Source: GYS-P2D sp964414425
Lineage (GTDB): Bacteria; Bacteroidota; Bacteroidia; Chitinophagales; Saprospiraceae
Direction: 5' to 3'
NCBI GenBank assembly: GCA_964414425.1
Contig: CAYPWL010000004.1
Coordinates: 1-64,000, forward strand
DNA: 64,000 nt
The position numbers and the translations under genes were made by a program. This document shows positions 17,091 through 27,197 of the stretch, piece after piece. Every line of letters starts with the position of its first letter. The stretch's first letter is position 1. The notes below the pieces were generated by a model that was not told the DNA's origin, ran no database searches, and was given only the letters and a program-made list of their open reading frames with translations.

Positions 17091-18887
17091 TTACTGGTTA
17101 AACGGGGTATCGACATCCGTAAAAACCCCATTATTTAAACCCCAAAGGGCCCTATCGTGGACATTAACGTCACCATTTAAATCAAAGTCAGAGTTAAAAT
17201 ATCCACTATGTCTTCCATTTGCACGAGCCCAAAACCCGTTATCATTAGCATTAATATCTCTAGAAGACTCTAACGAAAGCTCCTGCTCACTATTAGCAGC
17301 AAACATGACGAAGACTCCTGGGGAAATTTCTTTTTGACTTGATCCTAACAATGCGGTATACGAATCATTAATTCTAAAATCAAATGTCAGCACACCTTGA
17401 TCATTAACTTCTATGGGTGTAGGAGTCATTACTGCAAGGTGATTACGGTGCTCTATGACAAGATAGAACTCATCTGTATCTTGATCACAGCAATCAAAGA
17501 AGTCAGTTAATTCTATTGTACCATCACGTAAAACCCAAGCTGCCTTAGTACATACTGTAGAGGTATATGATGTGTTAGTCCTCAAGCTTACTAAGATCCA
17601 ATCAACTACATCCTCTCGATATACGTTGCTATTGATCACACTGTTGAGTTCGTCAATTTCATCTCCCTCTGTACCATCATACAACCAAGGGGTTCTATTG
17701 TAGGGTTGACCGGAGTGACTGGCGATTCCAAGGAGGGTTCGTGGTCTCTGTCCTGGCAGATATCCAAAATTATTTAACTGTGTCCTCATCTCACTGAGGT
17801 ATTGACCATTTTGATAGAGCGCTCCTTCTAAAAATACTGCAGCTTCGACACTGATACACATCTGCTCTAAGCATGAGAGAGATTGCGGATCTGGATCACA
17901 GGGGTTAAATGGATCACTATCATTAGAGTCCGCAAGTAGATCTCCATCGGAATCTAATACTCCAAATGTAAATGCCTCATAGTCATTAGGGACTACACTG
18001 CGAGAAGTAACTGTTCCACTACCTAAAAATGAAACTACGTCTGTTTGTCCTACATTTTCCCATCGACCGTCTCGCCATCCTACTATGGTAAGATCTACTG
18101 CTGGATTATCAGTTAATCTTGTGATATCACTGTACGTGGTGAAAGAAAGGGTTATAGTTGTACTCTGGCCTCCCTCAAGTGTCCAAAACTCCAAATCTTG
18201 AACCATAAGTATATTGAAATCAGTGCTGTCTTCAGGAAAGCTACCTCGAGAGACTTGTTGGAATCTATCCAGATTATCAGATATATAAGTCGCCTCGAAA
18301 ATATCGAAGGAGTTCTGCCCTCTAATGACAATAGGCGATAAGTGATCTCCATCTCCAAGAGGAAATGAAAACACTCCAGCACCTCTTTTTTCGACAGTAC
18401 CATTGACATGACTCATGTCTCCAGATCCTGTATTGCCCGCGCCATCTCCAAATGTCACTCTATTATTGGGACGACCTCGATCAGTTCGTATGATCCCCGC
18501 AGTGAAGCTTAGGTTTTCCTTTATCTCCATTTCGGTATTGAGAAATACCCCCGCCGAGTTGTCAACATCTAAGTCGTTGAATTCTGTAAATCCTGTTCCC
18601 GTGATGATCGTCTCGCTATCGTCGCAAGCCCTAATGTATTCTTGTCCAAAACCATCTCCTATATGGCCATCATTGATCACATGACCAAAGTAGTATACCG
18701 CCCCATCATTGACTAATTGAGCATTGTCCATATTATTAAGGTCGCCATAGATGGCCTTCTGACCTAATCCCTCTATATAGGTTGCTCCTTCATTCGTGGT
18801 ATCCCATGTATTATTAGGACACTGAGCATTGAGGTGTCCTATGGACACGGCTAGTAATACAGCTATATGGATAAATGCAAGACGCAT
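17091..18887 (-). CDS. Secreted surface protein sharing the giant protein's C-terminal domain
   Basis: The protein has 598 residues. A signal peptide (1-21, ending LNAQ) is followed by a beta-rich N-terminal half with Gly/Asn-rich turns (residues about 25-310), a short Asp-rich thrombospondin-3-like link (DSDGDLLADSNDSDPFNPC, about 313-331), and a C-terminal domain of about 245 residues. That domain matches the giant protein's end throughout: FGYLPGQRPRTLLG / LGYLPGQRPTTFFG, SGQPYN..PW.YDG.EG, DVVDWILVSLR, LVIEHRNHLAVM, and the final DFDLNGDVNVHDRALW / NNGVF dockerin-like segment. It is presumably exported and retained by the same route as the giant. The ligand is unknown. Confidence 0.8.
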   Translation of the reverse strand: MRLAFIHIAVLLAVSIGHLNAQCPNNTWDTTNEGATYIEGLGQKAIYGDLNNMDNAQLVNDGAVYYFGHVINDGHIGDGFGQEYIRACDDSETIITGTGFTEFNDLDVDNSAGVFLNTEMEIKENLSFTAGIIRTDRGRPNNRVTFGDGAGNTGSGDMSHVNGTVEKRGAGVFSFPLGDGDHLSPIVIRGQNSFDIFEATYISDNLDRFQQVSRGSFPEDSTDFNILMVQDLEFWTLEGGQSTTITLSFTTYSDITRLTDNPAVDLTIVGWRDGRWENVGQTDVVSFLGSGTVTSRSVVPNDYEAFTFGVLDSDGDLLADSNDSDPFNPCDPDPQSLSCLEQMCISVEAAVFLEGALYQNGQYLSEMRTQLNNFGYLPGQRPRTLLGIASHSGQPYNRTPWLYDGTEGDEIDELNSVINSNVYREDVVDWILVSLRTNTSYTSTVCTKAAWVLRDGTIELTDFFDCCDQDTDEFYLVIEHRNHLAVMTPTPIEVNDQGVLTFDFRINDSYTALLGSSQKEISPGVFVMFAANSEQELSLESSRDINANDNGFWARANGRHSGYFNSDFDLNGDVNVHDRALWGLNNGVFTDVDTPFNQ

Positions 18888-19008
18888 TTCTGAATGGTTC
18901 TATTAAATCAGAAAAATGCGTAAGTGTGTGGTTAGTATAAAATTGAACGCTAATGTAGTTAACTATTTGTAATAGAGCAAATAATACATTGCATTAATGA
19001 GCAATATG

Positions 19009-22000
19009 TTAATTGTTTCTGTTCCTAATCTTATAGTTTAAGAATAAGTTAGTTGTAATGGATCTGATACAGTTAAATGCTTCTTCTCCTAAACCTGTGG
19101 GGGTGCCACCATTTATTGTTAAGTGTAATTTGTCAAGTCCTGCTCCATCTTCACGATAAGCAATATCTATGGTATGATTGCCAATACTTAAGACATAAGG
19201 AATGGCTACATTGCCATTATCATTATCCGAAAACTCAATCCACTCCCATGTCCCGCCCGTATCCCAATCATTCCATTTAATCCATGTACCCTCATCAACT
19301 CTGAACCAAAAGGAATCATCTCCTCCATTTTGAGATCGTACCCGGCCTAAGATCCTGTAAGTTCCTGCCGCCTCTATTGTCACACTAAATCTCAAAATGT
19401 CTGCTGCTCCAGTAGGAGGTACATCCAACGAATTAAGTCCAGGTGTGATAGTCTGAAAGTCATTATTAGAGGCTTCAGCCGAAAATGATCTAATCCAATT
19501 GTCTCCAGGAAACCCACATTCTGCTTCTAAAAAGAAATCGGCACAATCTGGATCAAAATCATCTATCAAGCCATCGTTATCGTCGTCGATCCCATTATCA
19601 CATATTTCTAAACAGCTCTGGAGAGGATTCTGCCATTGATCAGTGGGAGGCTCTTCATAATTGATAATTGCCACTCGTCCATTGGCATCGACAACAGGTG
19701 CTCCTGTTCCAGCGGTTCCATCAAAATCATCATCAACGACATCCGCTTCTAGCGTGTCGAAACAATCATCATCATCAGAGTCAAGCTCAAAGAAATCTGC
19801 GATAACATCTGAGTCCGAATCTGAAACTGTATAGTTTATCTCCCCACTTTCTGTAAAAGTCTCAAGTTGATCAAAAAGCCCATTAGACCCAGAGGCTGAA
19901 TCTGCGCCATCTATAATTCCATCATTGTCAAGATCAAGAGTAAAACTATGACCTGCCTCGTAGATATCATATATACCGTCGTTGTCACTATCAAGATCAA
20001 CGGAATTGGCTATTCCATCCCCATCTAAATCACAATCCTTCTGGGCCGCATATCGAGTAATACGGAGTAAGTTGCTGTTGGCTGATCCAGTAATACCAAA
20101 TATCAACTCAACAAAACTAAACTGTTCGTAGAAGAGAAAAACTCCAAAGTCTGGATCTAACTCATCAGGACCAACAAGAGCTCCGTAACTAGAAAATGGA
20201 GTAGAACCTCCTAAGGATATAAGTCGATACTCAGAAAAACCTGATGGACCTCCCCCATTGACGAAGCCTGCTTCTTCGATACTCGTTGTTGAGGTAAAAA
20301 AAACATCATCTGGTGGCGTGCTTTGACTAACACCCACAATTTCTGTAAAGTCTTGACCAGGTGATGAATCGATATCCCTTTGAATCAATATAAAATCGTC
20401 GATAGTTGCAGGTGTTCCCGTAGGATTACCTACGGTTGCAGATCCAGACTCTACTACCTGCATTGAAAATGTGGCATAATCATCTAAACTCGGATTGGAA
20501 TTATTAATAGTAAGACCGCTCAAGTCTGCACTGACTACAACTCCGTCAATGTCTGTTACAGTCAACACCACATCATAAAATAGATTATCACAATCAAAGA
20601 CAGCATCTTCATAGACTATTTTGTCTCCGACAAGTAGGTTCGTTTCATCTGATCCTATGAGGAGGGTTCTATTTCCACTGAAATCTATGAATGCAGAGTT
20701 TTCTATGTCATCAGGAATACCATCATTGTCATCATCTAAATCCACCAAATCAGAGATTCCGTCCCCGTCAGTATCTCCATCACAGGAGGGGTTATCTACA
20801 TCTGGATTCTGCCACGAGTTGTTAGTTGGGGTCACGTAAGTTATCGCCTGAACTAATCCGTCATCGTCTACGGTGGGTAACCCATTGCCCGCTATGCCAT
20901 TATTGTCAGGATCATCAATGTTTTCTTCAAACGTATCGAAACATCCATCTCCATCACTTTCGAGTTCGACTAAATCTAAAATTCCATCTATATCGCTATC
21001 AGCAATAATATAATTGATAGACCCCATGTTATCAGTTACTGAGTTGGGCAGCCCGAATAGGTCAACACTAGTGTTGAGTCGTCCGCCTGACTGCGACTGA
21101 TTACTCGATGACTCTATGACATCATATATTCCATCATTATCGCTATCGAGATCAACGATATTAGGTACCCCATCGCCATCGCTATCACAACTGGTCTCTA
21201 CAAAGCTCAAGCCATCAAGTGCTATCTCACGTCCATTACCTCCGCCGTTGAAGCTTATTATTGCAACGTTCAAGGTTGTCTGAGTTCCATTCAGATAAGA
21301 GTATGCCACCCTAGTCCAACCATCGATCTCTCTAATGTCAGTACTAGTGCCTATGATGGTATAACTTACACCACCATTAGTTGATACTCCCAACCTTACT
21401 CTGGGGTCCACCTCATCAACAAATGATATATTCATCACCCAGGCACTAAAACTGTATTGTCTAAAGGGTATCACTGTCAAGGCCTGACTCCAAACTATGT
21501 CACCAGCCGTATCAAAATCTGTAATCATAAATGAGTTGCCCTCGATAGGGTCTCCGATCCATTCTTGATTATTATTTACCTCAGCACCGCATCTACATGC
21601 ATCGCTCTCTATAGCATACTCTCCACGCTCTACATCTCGATCTGGTCCGCAATCTGAAGTACATGTCCTAAACACATAATCCGACGAAAAACCAGTATTG
21701 CCTGATTCAAACCCAGGATTAGATATTAGATTGGACGTGCCGTAACATTCTAATGCATCTGTTACGCCATCATTATCATCATCTATATCAAGTCTGTCAA
21801 TTACGCCATCTGAGTCCGTATCGCAGCTTGGCTCACTATCGCAATCCGTATCTAAACAATCGATCAATCCATCAGCATCATCGTCGACAGTATTACCACA
21901 TATTTCGGTTGTTGACACCACGGATATCTCTACATCATCAATAGCAATGTCAGGTCTAAAAGATCCAGTTCCAAGGTTCCATCTGAATCTGAGTCTTATT

Positions 22001-22551
22001 TCTCCACTAAAGGAAAATGGATCAAGGGTTACTGTCTGCTGTCGCCATGCATTGATAGAAAAAGTTGTCGCTACTGTCAAGATTGAGTTGCTGATTACTG
22101 CGCCAGAAGCATTGAGAACATCGATATCCAAATTTTTGAACTGTGATGTACTGCCTGAGAAATTATGTATCCAAAAAGTCAAGGTGCCTGATGCCCCTGC
22201 AAGATCAAACGTTGGTGTCAAGAGATTTACCACAGAGTTGGCATTACCTGATGCCTCCACAAATACATAAATGCCAGAGCCTGTAGTATGATCACCTGAA
22301 GGTCCAGTATTGCTCGATGCTGTGCCTCCACTGTTAACTCCCCAATCAAGACAATTAACATAAGTCACTCCTCCTCCCGTACAAAAGTCGTTAGTCCCCT
22401 CTGTTGCGTTAATCCAATCTGTCGGCAAAGTTCCTGGATTACCAACTATAGCTGACTCAAAATCTTCGAAATAAGGTAGCGTAATATCCTGCGCAGAAAC
22501 AGCAGATATTAATAAAAGTAGACCCATGAGACTCTGTAAGGCTCTCCTCAT
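19009..22551 (-). CDS. Large secreted protein with thrombospondin-3-type repeats and CBM-like C-terminus
   Basis: The protein has 1180 residues. A signal peptide (1-20, ending VSAQ) is followed by a MAM/jelly-roll-like domain (about 25-210: LPYFEDFESAIVGNPG, LTFWIHNFSG). Next come one Cys/Asp repeat (ICGNTVDDDADGLIDC), several calcium-binding-type stretches (DSDGDGVPNIVDLDSDNDG, DGDGISDLVDLDDDNDG), interposed beta domains, a second Cys/Asp repeat, and a C-terminal beta-sandwich (about 1035-1165). The pattern TYRILGRVRS...FWFRVDEG...YREDGAGLDKLHL in that sandwich resembles CBM6/CBM35-type carbohydrate-binding domains. The protein ends abruptly in a basic IRNRNN without any sorting domain I know. 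Its start follows the stop of the upstream adhesin gene by two bases. A polysaccharide-binding adhesin is the best guess. Confidence 0.8.
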   Translation of the reverse strand: MRRALQSLMGLLLLISAVSAQDITLPYFEDFESAIVGNPGTLPTDWINATEGTNDFCTGGGVTYVNCLDWGVNSGGTASSNTGPSGDHTTGSGIYVFVEASGNANSVVNLLTPTFDLAGASGTLTFWIHNFSGSTSQFKNLDIDVLNASGAVISNSILTVATTFSINAWRQQTVTLDPFSFSGEIRLRFRWNLGTGSFRPDIAIDDVEISVVSTTEICGNTVDDDADGLIDCLDTDCDSEPSCDTDSDGVIDRLDIDDDNDGVTDALECYGTSNLISNPGFESGNTGFSSDYVFRTCTSDCGPDRDVERGEYAIESDACRCGAEVNNNQEWIGDPIEGNSFMITDFDTAGDIVWSQALTVIPFRQYSFSAWVMNISFVDEVDPRVRLGVSTNGGVSYTIIGTSTDIREIDGWTRVAYSYLNGTQTTLNVAIISFNGGGNGREIALDGLSFVETSCDSDGDGVPNIVDLDSDNDGIYDVIESSSNQSQSGGRLNTSVDLFGLPNSVTDNMGSINYIIADSDIDGILDLVELESDGDGCFDTFEENIDDPDNNGIAGNGLPTVDDDGLVQAITYVTPTNNSWQNPDVDNPSCDGDTDGDGISDLVDLDDDNDGIPDDIENSAFIDFSGNRTLLIGSDETNLLVGDKIVYEDAVFDCDNLFYDVVLTVTDIDGVVVSADLSGLTINNSNPSLDDYATFSMQVVESGSATVGNPTGTPATIDDFILIQRDIDSSPGQDFTEIVGVSQSTPPDDVFFTSTTSIEEAGFVNGGGPSGFSEYRLISLGGSTPFSSYGALVGPDELDPDFGVFLFYEQFSFVELIFGITGSANSNLLRITRYAAQKDCDLDGDGIANSVDLDSDNDGIYDIYEAGHSFTLDLDNDGIIDGADSASGSNGLFDQLETFTESGEINYTVSDSDSDVIADFFELDSDDDDCFDTLEADVVDDDFDGTAGTGAPVVDANGRVAIINYEEPPTDQWQNPLQSCLEICDNGIDDDNDGLIDDFDPDCADFFLEAECGFPGDNWIRSFSAEASNNDFQTITPGLNSLDVPPTGAADILRFSVTIEAAGTYRILGRVRSQNGGDDSFWFRVDEGTWIKWNDWDTGGTWEWIEFSDNDNGNVAIPYVLSIGNHTIDIAYREDGAGLDKLHLTINGGTPTGLGEEAFNCIRSITTNLFLNYKIRNRNN

Positions 22552-22553
22552 GA

Positions 22554-24803
22554 TTATGGGTCTTTAATCACAAATGTGACATTGATGATCGTATAATTAT
22601 CAAATGGTACTGAAATAATGTCATAGGTCATTACGCCATTCGCATTTATAGAAACATTGCTTAAAGTTGAATCATCAAAGAAGTTGATATAAAACTCCAG
22701 CTCATCTCTCTGATAGAATGGTATAAAGCCCGATGCTCCATCACTACTCACCATCGGTGTACTCATCTGATCGACATAATCGGCATATAAGTCTAAGGTT
22801 GCTGCTGTAACGACATCTGATGCATCAATAACAATAGCTGGTGGGTAGAACCATCTTGTATTTTTAGCCGTGTTCAGTTCCTTGACCTCTCCAGAACTGT
22901 TAGTTGTCAAAATATAGTCTACGTTAGTGGTGTCTGCTTGAGCACCAGTACCATAGTCGCCCAGTGTAACCGTACCTCCCTGTACATCCAAACGTGCCGA
23001 AGGCAATGTGGTCCCAATACCTACATCTCCATCAGCCTCGAAGATGATATCCCCGTCAGCCGCACCATCGATTGTCAAATCATTGGCGTTAAGATCAATA
23101 GTTCTCGGACCGGCTAAGCTGCCATCTGTACTATATATATTGTCGGAGCTTCCTAAAATTGGTGCGAGGTTTACCGTAACTGGAGGCACATCATCGTCTT
23201 CGAGAGATAGCTGGAGTTCCGTGCCAACTAACTGAATCAAGTCAATGGCCTGATTATCACTATCCTCTCCTGGTACAAAATTAGCGCCATCATAGATTAA
23301 AATTTCTCCTGTTGTAATGGTAGATGCTGACACGTCCATCAGATCTTCTAAGAGACTATTAGAAGCCGGAGTTGATCTTATACGGAACCATGCAGTTACT
23401 CTACCCGATGTGCCCGCAACTGATCTCGATATCGTCTGAAAATTAACTACATCTCCAGCCGTGATCGTCAATGGCGACGGAAAGACGTTAAACCCTTGTT
23501 CTGCGCCTGAGGTCTCTACTTGATAGTCTGACAGACTGGCATCCGAGTTAAGTACTGCTCTTACAATCGTATTCGCTCCCCCTTCGTGATCTAGAGACAT
23601 CGCCCAGAGTTCACAATCTACTGGTATAACAAGACCATGACCACTTGGAGTATTATCGCCATTTCCAAAGGCCCATTCGAAACTATTATCCTCGAGGAAA
23701 CTATTCTCTTCTGCCCACATATTGAAGATAGTGTACCCATTATCTGTCTCCTGAGGCACGAAGTTCATACCGTCCCATGCCAATACATCTCCTGCATCGG
23801 GTACTTCAGTTGTGATATCTACATCATCATGAAGATCAATTGACCCCCTCCGTAAACTATCTAAATCAAGCTCATTGGGCGCTGCTGCGTCATCTTCTAT
23901 TGATATGCTCAAGATTGTGCCATCAAGATCTAATAGATCTATGATCTGATCATCAGTACCTAGGTTGTCAGCATCGACCCAGTCCGTCCCTGTCGCAGTG
24001 CTACTCAACACCTGACCAGATATGCCTCCGTCACCATCGGCATCCTCCAGTGTTCCGTCGAGGCGCATATTACCCGCTACATGTAATAGCTCATCTGGAT
24101 TAATAGTGCCAATCCCTACATTGCCTGATGGCAATAGTGCAATATCATCACGATTGTTACTGTCCCCATCATTGGCTATACCAATACTCAATAGTGAGGT
24201 CTCAAGCGAACCTCCTGGTCGGTTATCATCATACTGGATATAACCAAAATCACTACCTTCATTGACGGAACTCTTAAACACGAGAGAGCTCGCACCCCCA
24301 TCATTACCATGTTCTAATAAGATCGTCCCAGAGTTTGCGCTAGCGGGTGTTCCTATGGGCTCAGTAATGTGTAAAGGGGCTTCGGGGGCAGGTTCGCCAA
24401 TCCCCAGCTCTCCCGTAGATTCAAGAGTAACATTGTTCGTGCCTGAAAATGTTAAATCGAAACCTCCCAACTCCAGCGTTCTGTTATCTGTGAGTGTTCC
24501 GTCTGAATTATATATAGTTGTATCAATAAAGCCGTCTTCGGTAAGACAGCTCCAGTCTATTCCACTGTATATCTGTAAGCAAGAATCTGTAAGATTATAA
24601 ATGAGGTGGCCTGTTTTCCAGGCTGATTGTAGGTCTCTTTGAGCAGATGTCATCCTTGAAGGGAGAAAACCTTTAGAGGTGCTTTCTATTTCGATGAGTG
24701 AGGCTTCATCAATTAATAGAGGATTGTCTCCTACCTTGACTTGGGCATATAACCCAGTCAAACATAATGTACTAACCATTAGTATTAGGACAATTCTCAA
24801 CAT
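22554..24803 (-). CDS. Tail-fibre-like secreted adhesin without S74 domain
   Basis: The 749-residue protein has a signal peptide (1-20, ending LYAQ) and the N-terminal module VKVGDNPLLIDEASLIEIES, shared with the next two adhesin genes. The body is made of beta repeats of the type IYNSDGTLTDNRTLELGGFDLTFSG and LGIGEPAPEAPLHI, which are characteristic of trimeric tail-fibre-like proteins of Bacteroidota. Instead of the S74 chaperone, the C-terminus has a compact domain of about 105 residues starting TRWFYPPAIVIDASDV and ending YTIINVTFVIKDP. The stop lies two bases before the start of the thrombospondin-3/CBM-like gene, so these two are co-transcribed. Oligomeric state and ligand are unknown. 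Confidence 0.75.
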   Translation of the reverse strand: MLRIVLILMVSTLCLTGLYAQVKVGDNPLLIDEASLIEIESTSKGFLPSRMTSAQRDLQSAWKTGHLIYNLTDSCLQIYSGIDWSCLTEDGFIDTTIYNSDGTLTDNRTLELGGFDLTFSGTNNVTLESTGELGIGEPAPEAPLHITEPIGTPASANSGTILLEHGNDGGASSLVFKSSVNEGSDFGYIQYDDNRPGGSLETSLLSIGIANDGDSNNRDDIALLPSGNVGIGTINPDELLHVAGNMRLDGTLEDADGDGGISGQVLSSTATGTDWVDADNLGTDDQIIDLLDLDGTILSISIEDDAAAPNELDLDSLRRGSIDLHDDVDITTEVPDAGDVLAWDGMNFVPQETDNGYTIFNMWAEENSFLEDNSFEWAFGNGDNTPSGHGLVIPVDCELWAMSLDHEGGANTIVRAVLNSDASLSDYQVETSGAEQGFNVFPSPLTITAGDVVNFQTISRSVAGTSGRVTAWFRIRSTPASNSLLEDLMDVSASTITTGEILIYDGANFVPGEDSDNQAIDLIQLVGTELQLSLEDDDVPPVTVNLAPILGSSDNIYSTDGSLAGPRTIDLNANDLTIDGAADGDIIFEADGDVGIGTTLPSARLDVQGGTVTLGDYGTGAQADTTNVDYILTTNSSGEVKELNTAKNTRWFYPPAIVIDASDVVTAATLDLYADYVDQMSTPMVSSDGASGFIPFYQRDELEFYINFFDDSTLSNVSINANGVMTYDIISVPFDNYTIINVTFVIKDP

Positions 24804-24946
24804 TCTCAGGCACGGCTATCGCACATCTCAAACTTCCAATAGGAGGCCGTTGTTAGGTACGATTTTAACTTATAGTAAAAATATACATATATTCCTTACT
24901 TGAGAATTTTCACTAATATAATCTTGGGGTTTTCTCCATAATCACA

Positions 24947-24984
24947 ATAAAAAAAGAGGTGTATCGATTTCTCAATACACCTCT
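24947..24984 (-). terminator. Rho-independent terminator of the adhesin gene at 25010
   Basis: AGAGGTGTAT (24955-24964) and ATACACCTCT (24975-24984) form a perfect 10-bp stem with a 10-base loop. On the minus strand it is followed by a run of Ts (the A-run at 24947-24954). Confidence 0.85.
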
Positions 24985-25009
24985 TTGATTTCTTAGATTT
25001 CGTAAATCT

Positions 25010-26977
25010 CTATTTCTCTGTGAAATCGTCTTCTTTATTTAAGTGATTAGGCGACTGAATGAGGTTAAGAATTTGATTAGTCTGAGCCGCTAAATGATCT
25101 ATTCTATTAGCCTGTAGCTCAATACTTTCTTCCTGACTGGCAATTTTCGCCTTTTGGGCGTTAATAATGTCTTGCTGTTCTTTGATGGCTTGAGTTAATA
25201 GTGCCGTTATTTTAGCGTAATCAACCGCTTTATAACCTTCACTATCTGTACGCACAACCTGTGGTATTACCGCTTCAACTTCTTGAGCTATAAAACCGAG
25301 CTGATTATACTCTGGGAAGTTCTTATCCTCGAACTCCGCTGTTCTAAAGTCATAAGTGACTCCTCTGAGCTCTTGTACTTTAGCTAGCGCATTATCAACT
25401 GTATTGATATTTTTCTTGAATCGCTCATCTGAACTTGAGTGAACTTGTATCGCCAGTATGTCACCATTGACATCAAGCTTCACCTCTCGTCCTGCCATTA
25501 CTGCTGCAGTTACTGTATTTCTACCGATAGCCATACGGCCATCAGGTGAGATATATACATTTTGCGTTTCATCTGCTGAATCTCCTTGAAAAGTTAGACC
25601 AAAAGCATTCATATCCATAGTTCGCTCTCCCGTCAATATTCCATCGAAATTATAAATCGTACTGTCAATTTCTCTATCTGCAGCCTGTATAGCTTCATCA
25701 ACAGTTGTCTCTTGTACACCGTCTTCGTCCAGATCAACTGGTCCGCTTAATTCGGCATCACCACCAATGTCGCTGATATCCACCTCAATAAGGTTTCCTG
25801 CGGCGTCTGTTGCGATAAGAAATGATTCGGAGCCTGATTGTAATCCTTGACCATAGTTATCTAACTTAACAATACCAGCTACTGATACACTATCGCCTCC
25901 CTCTATGCTGACAACATCACCAGCGGATATAAGTGTATTAGTAGTTGATTCGACGCTATTGAGACCGTCGGATCTCAGTGTTGAGCTGCCCGAATAGTTT
26001 ATGATCCCATTGCCCGTTGCTTGAACACCAAGATCTCCAGTTGTGATCACTGTGCCGCCATTAGGCGAATTGATCGTTACATTGGCATCATCAGAAGTCA
26101 ATGATATATTGCCTGTTGTACTGTTCAGGTTGATTTCCGGAGTATTGGACACATTAAATTCACTTAAGTCATCAAAAGAAAGATTTGTTATCCCTCCTCC
26201 AGAGGCCGTTCTGGTCGGATCATCAAAAGTATTATCGTTGAGATAAAAGTTGAATTCTCTTAAGACAGCAGCGGTATCCGCGAGTTCATTTCTCACATTG
26301 GTTATTGTAGAATCAAAGTCTATATCTGTGGTAAATAATAGATCGAAATCTATAGATGTAGTATTTAATTCCGCTACTGGAGCGTTAATATCGATATTTT
26401 CTGTGATCACTAAAGATGTCGGAGTAAAGCCAGGACCACCAAAGTCTAAGTTTCTAATCCACTCGTTACCTGTTATTGTATCGCCATCTGAAGCATCTGA
26501 CGACGCTACAAGAGTACGTATCGTACTTATAGAATCTGACAATTGATTATCACTAGCAAATACGGAGTCTAACTGAACTGAGCCAAAGAGTATATCTCCA
26601 TTATTAATAGATAATTCTCCAGGATTAGTGGTAGAATTAAGGTTTAATAATAAAGGGAACTCTACAATTTCTCCATTGCTATTTGTTCCGAGAAAATAAT
26701 CTTGATTACCATTTGCTCCTCCCGGTGCAAACCTACTTGGGGCTTCACCATAACCAAATAGTTTGAGCATTAATGGATCATTGGTCGGGGCTACAGCACG
26801 ACCTATGGTCATCCCTGAAGAATCTTTTACTAAAAAGTATTCTCCGCCTTCTTCAATTTCAAGTAGTCTGTTATCAGAGATCTGTAGAGGATTGTCTCCT
26901 ATTTTTACTTGGGCTCTAATTGCTGAGCACAATAAGATTAATGCGCTGGTTAATAAAACCAGATGTGTAGTTTTCAT
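25010..26977 (-). CDS. Tail-fibre-like secreted adhesin with C-terminal S74 (endosialidase chaperone) domain
   Basis: The 655-residue protein has a signal peptide (1-22, ending IRAQ), the shared N-terminal module VKIGDNPLQISDNRLLEIEE, a variable beta-repeat body, and a C-terminal Peptidase_S74-type intramolecular chaperone domain. That domain starts at about residue 510 (SSDERFKKNI, ELRGVTYDF, LGFIAQEVEAVIPQVV, VDYAKITALLTQAI) and is followed by a coiled-coil tail. In phage tail fibres this domain assists trimerisation and may cleave itself off. About 166 residues here are about 91 percent identical to the adjacent gene at 27198, which points to recent duplication or gene conversion. The protein is probably a trimeric cell-surface fibre. 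It has its own downstream terminator. Confidence 0.82.
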   Translation of the reverse strand: MKTTHLVLLTSALILLCSAIRAQVKIGDNPLQISDNRLLEIEEGGEYFLVKDSSGMTIGRAVAPTNDPLMLKLFGYGEAPSRFAPGGANGNQDYFLGTNSNGEIVEFPLLLNLNSTTNPGELSINNGDILFGSVQLDSVFASDNQLSDSISTIRTLVASSDASDGDTITGNEWIRNLDFGGPGFTPTSLVITENIDINAPVAELNTTSIDFDLLFTTDIDFDSTITNVRNELADTAAVLREFNFYLNDNTFDDPTRTASGGGITNLSFDDLSEFNVSNTPEINLNSTTGNISLTSDDANVTINSPNGGTVITTGDLGVQATGNGIINYSGSSTLRSDGLNSVESTTNTLISAGDVVSIEGGDSVSVAGIVKLDNYGQGLQSGSESFLIATDAAGNLIEVDISDIGGDAELSGPVDLDEDGVQETTVDEAIQAADREIDSTIYNFDGILTGERTMDMNAFGLTFQGDSADETQNVYISPDGRMAIGRNTVTAAVMAGREVKLDVNGDILAIQVHSSSDERFKKNINTVDNALAKVQELRGVTYDFRTAEFEDKNFPEYNQLGFIAQEVEAVIPQVVRTDSEGYKAVDYAKITALLTQAIKEQQDIINAQKAKIASQEESIELQANRIDHLAAQTNQILNLIQSPNHLNKEDDFTEK

Positions 26978-27141
26978 CAGTCGAAATATTGTGAGTTAAC
27001 GAATATTGATGACACCGCTGTCATCAAGTTTAGGTTCTATTCATCAACTAAAGGAGGTCGACTAAATTCAGAATCCTTATCTGAAGATTATGCAAGTATA
27101 AAACAATATTAACATATTAAAGAAATTTTTAATGTGTTATT

Positions 27142-27173
27142 AAATAAAAAAGCCCCAGGGGTCTCCTGAGGCT
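27142..27173 (-). terminator. Rho-independent terminator of the adhesin gene at 27198
   Basis: AGCCCCAGG (27151-27159) pairs with CCTGAGGCT (27165-27173) with one mismatch and a 5-base loop. The A-rich run at 27142-27150 gives a T-tract on the minus strand. Confidence 0.75.
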
Positions 27174-27197
27174 CCATATTGTCGTATATATTATCGC

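Noticed and set aside
19009..19120. Frameshifted end of the thrombospondin-3/CBM-like protein hiding a sorting domain
   Set aside because: I looked for a continuation in other frames downstream to 18888 and found only AT-rich non-coding sequence, so the protein appears to end there naturally.
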